64,000 bases of DNA from positions 124,001-188,000 of the forward strand of contig NZ_AMRK01000005.1 in the NCBI RefSeq assembly GCF_000299875.1, read 5' to 3'. Each line of letters begins with the position of its first letter. Position 1 is the stretch's first letter. Below are positions 62,816 through 64,000 of the stretch, piece by piece. Both the position numbers and the translations under genes were made by a program. The notes below the pieces were generated by a model. It had not been told where the DNA came from, did no database searches, and worked only from the letters and a program-made list of their open reading frames with translations. Source of the DNA: Celeribacter baekdonensis B30. GTDB lineage: Bacteria; Pseudomonadota; Alphaproteobacteria; Rhodobacterales; Rhodobacteraceae.

Positions 62816-64000
62816 AGTTTCGGCTCCTGACGGTCTTTGCGTTGCAACCATGTCAGATAGAGCGGTGCAACCCGGCGACCAATGGCATGAAACGGCAGTG
62901 GATGCGGCTCGGTGACCGGCAGGGCCAGCCCGCGCTCATCCTCGCCATCCACGGCCCGCGCGATCTCGCGGCCCAAAGCATTGCCAAGCGCCACGCCGCG
63001 CCCGTTACAGCCAATCCAGGTCCAGCCATTCGGACCCAGTTTGTGGACCCGCGGAAAGCGGTCCCAATTCATCGACAGATAGCCGGACCAGATATGCGTC
63101 ATTTTCGGCGGCGCGAGCTGTGGGAAACTGTCGGCCAGATTGGCCGCGACCTTGCGCGCGATCCGGGCCTCAACGTCGCCACCGCCAAGGATCGCCCCGC
63201 CGGTGATCAACCGATTGCGCGCATCATAGCGGAAAAACCGCAAATCGCCACGCGTGTCAGACACCGCCTGACGCCCCGGCAAAAGCGTGGCGCGCAAATT
63301 GTCCGAGAGCGGTTCGGTGGACATTTGCCACGAATGCACCGGGATGATGGACCGTGCCAAACGCTGCGCCAACCCGGGGGACAATTCGCCGGTGTAGGCA
63401 TTGGTGGCAAGGATCAGCGCGCGGGCTTTGACCGTGCTTTTGACTGTGCCGTGGGTGGTTTTGACGACCCACTCCGCCCCGGTATGTGCATAGCTCTCCA
63501 CGCGGGTTTGTTCAAAAATTTTACCGCCGTGGCGCTCTACCGCCCCGGCCAGTCCGCGCGCCAAAGCCAGCGGGTTGATATGTCCGCCCGAAGGCGCCAA
63601 CATCCCGCCGTACCAATGATCCGTGCCCATCAATGCGGTGGTGGCGGCGCGGTCAAGGTATTCGACCTCAAGCCCAAACCGCGTCCAGGCCTCCACCCGC
63701 TTTTGGCTTAATTTGGTGCGTCCGGGTGAGTGCGCCGGTTGAAACCACCCGGTTTGCTCCGCTTCGGCCTCAATCCCCTCATCGCGGATTTTGTCAAACA
63801 ACATCCCCGCAGAAGCCCCGATCAATTCGGCAAATTTGCGCCCGGTCTCGCCAAAGCGCGCCACCCACATATCGGGTTCGGCGGCGGTCAGTGTGGGGAT
63901 CACTTGGCCGTTGTTGCGCCCCGATGCGCCCCAGCCCACGGCCTGACCTTCGAGCACCACAACATCGCGCCCGGCCTTGGCCAGATGCAGCGCGGCAGAC
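62812..64000 (-). CDS. FAD-dependent amine oxidoreductase, partial at window end
   Basis: DAO-family flavoenzyme whose N-terminus lies beyond the right edge; the frame stays open to 64000. The visible part includes GQAVGWGASGRNNGQV, typical of gamma-glutamylputrescine oxidase and related secondary-amine oxidases, and the C-terminal FAD loop WIGCNGRGVALGNALG. The FAD GxGxxG strand is missing only because the window ends. It is translationally coupled to the hydrolase gene downstream. It may oxidise an amine or amino acid derivative that the two hydrolases process. Confidence 0.88.
   Translation of the reverse strand, partial: SAALHLAKAGRDVVVLEGQAVGWGASGRNNGQVIPTLTAAEPDMWVARFGETGRKFAELIGASAGMLFDKIRDEGIEAEAEQTGWFQPAHSPGRTKLSQKRVEAWTRFGLEVEYLDRAATTALMGTDHWYGGMLAPSGGHINPLALARGLAGAVERHGGKIFEQTRVESYAHTGAEWVVKTTHGTVKSTVKARALILATNAYTGELSPGLAQRLARSIIPVHSWQMSTEPLSDNLRATLLPGRQAVSDTRGDLRFFRYDARNRLITGGAILGGGDVEARIARKVAANLADSFPQLAPPKMTHIWSGYLSMNWDRFPRVHKLGPNGWTWIGCNGRGVALGNALGREIARAVDGEDERGLALPVTEPHPLPFHAIGRRVAPLYLTWLQRKDRQEPKL

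Noticed and set aside
60824-62830. 668-codon plus-strand ORF
   Set aside because: It covers the end of the LysR gene in another frame and is antisense to the M20 and hydrolase genes. No protein family features.
1-64000. CRISPR arrays, insertion sequences, rRNA genes, riboswitches
   Set aside because: I looked for regularly spaced repeats, transposase motifs, rRNA signatures and long structured leaders and saw none.

Overview
The window looks like a chromosomal segment of an alphaproteobacterium, most likely Rhodobacterales (Roseobacter group). The reasons are GC-rich coding DNA with AT-rich intergenic spacers, tightly packed ATGA-overlapping operons, many ABC/TRAP solute-binding proteins (several with Tat-type signals), a Tex protein, and a density of small-molecule catabolic genes with LysR and GntR regulators. 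This assignment is inferred from gene style, not from a phylogenetic marker. No insertion sequence, prophage or CRISPR array was seen.

Layout. 0-4.4 kb: an aldehyde dehydrogenase, a small exported protein, and a UDP-glucose dehydrogenase/UDP-glucuronate 4-epimerase pair for surface sugars. 4.5-5.1 kb: tRNA-Ser(GCU), followed by the stump of an AlpA/excisionase-like gene with a nonsense codon, i.e. a probable old integration site. 5.1-7.6 kb: tex. 7.7-20.4 kb: an aromatic-type catabolic zone holding a P450/[2Fe-2S] ferredoxin/DctP operon with a divergent LysR, a XylR/DmpR-like regulator with an intact phenol-sensor site but a ruined AAA+ motor, a dihydroxyacetophenone-dioxygenase-like cupin, an SDR, a five-gene branched-chain-type ABC importer and a zinc alcohol dehydrogenase. 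20.4-27 kb: amino acid oxidation (LysR, D-amino acid dehydrogenase, lysine 2-monooxygenase-like flavoenzyme, aspartate dehydrogenase-like enzyme), a TauE exporter and an SDR lacking its catalytic tyrosine.

27-47 kb is the most intriguing part. It holds a peptide-type ABC importer, a cytoplasmic gamma-glutamyltransferase-like enzyme, an operon built around a heme-oxygenase-like diiron oxidase (HDO) with two [2Fe-2S] ferredoxins, an unrecognised 97-residue protein, an aldehyde dehydrogenase and a TauE permease. It continues with a FadR-type GntR regulator, a HbpS/GlcG protein, a flavin/[2Fe-2S] reductase, a nitrilase-family amidase, a cysteine hydrolase and an NMT1-type ABC importer. Six near-palindromic GTATAC sites lie in the intergenic regions of this block and only there in what I read, suggesting one GntR regulon for uptake and oxygenative breakdown of an unknown N-containing compound.

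47-64 kb: a minus-strand operon joining a sugar-type ABC importer with a TorT-like binding protein to a three-subunit molybdenum hydroxylase and XdhC. Next come a pxpA-accB-accC-pxpB-pxpC operon (5-oxoprolinase components plus biotin carboxylase and carrier) with a divergent LysR, and an FAD amine oxidase/aminothiazoline-carboxylate-hydrolase-like/M20 amidohydrolase operon that runs off the end of the window.
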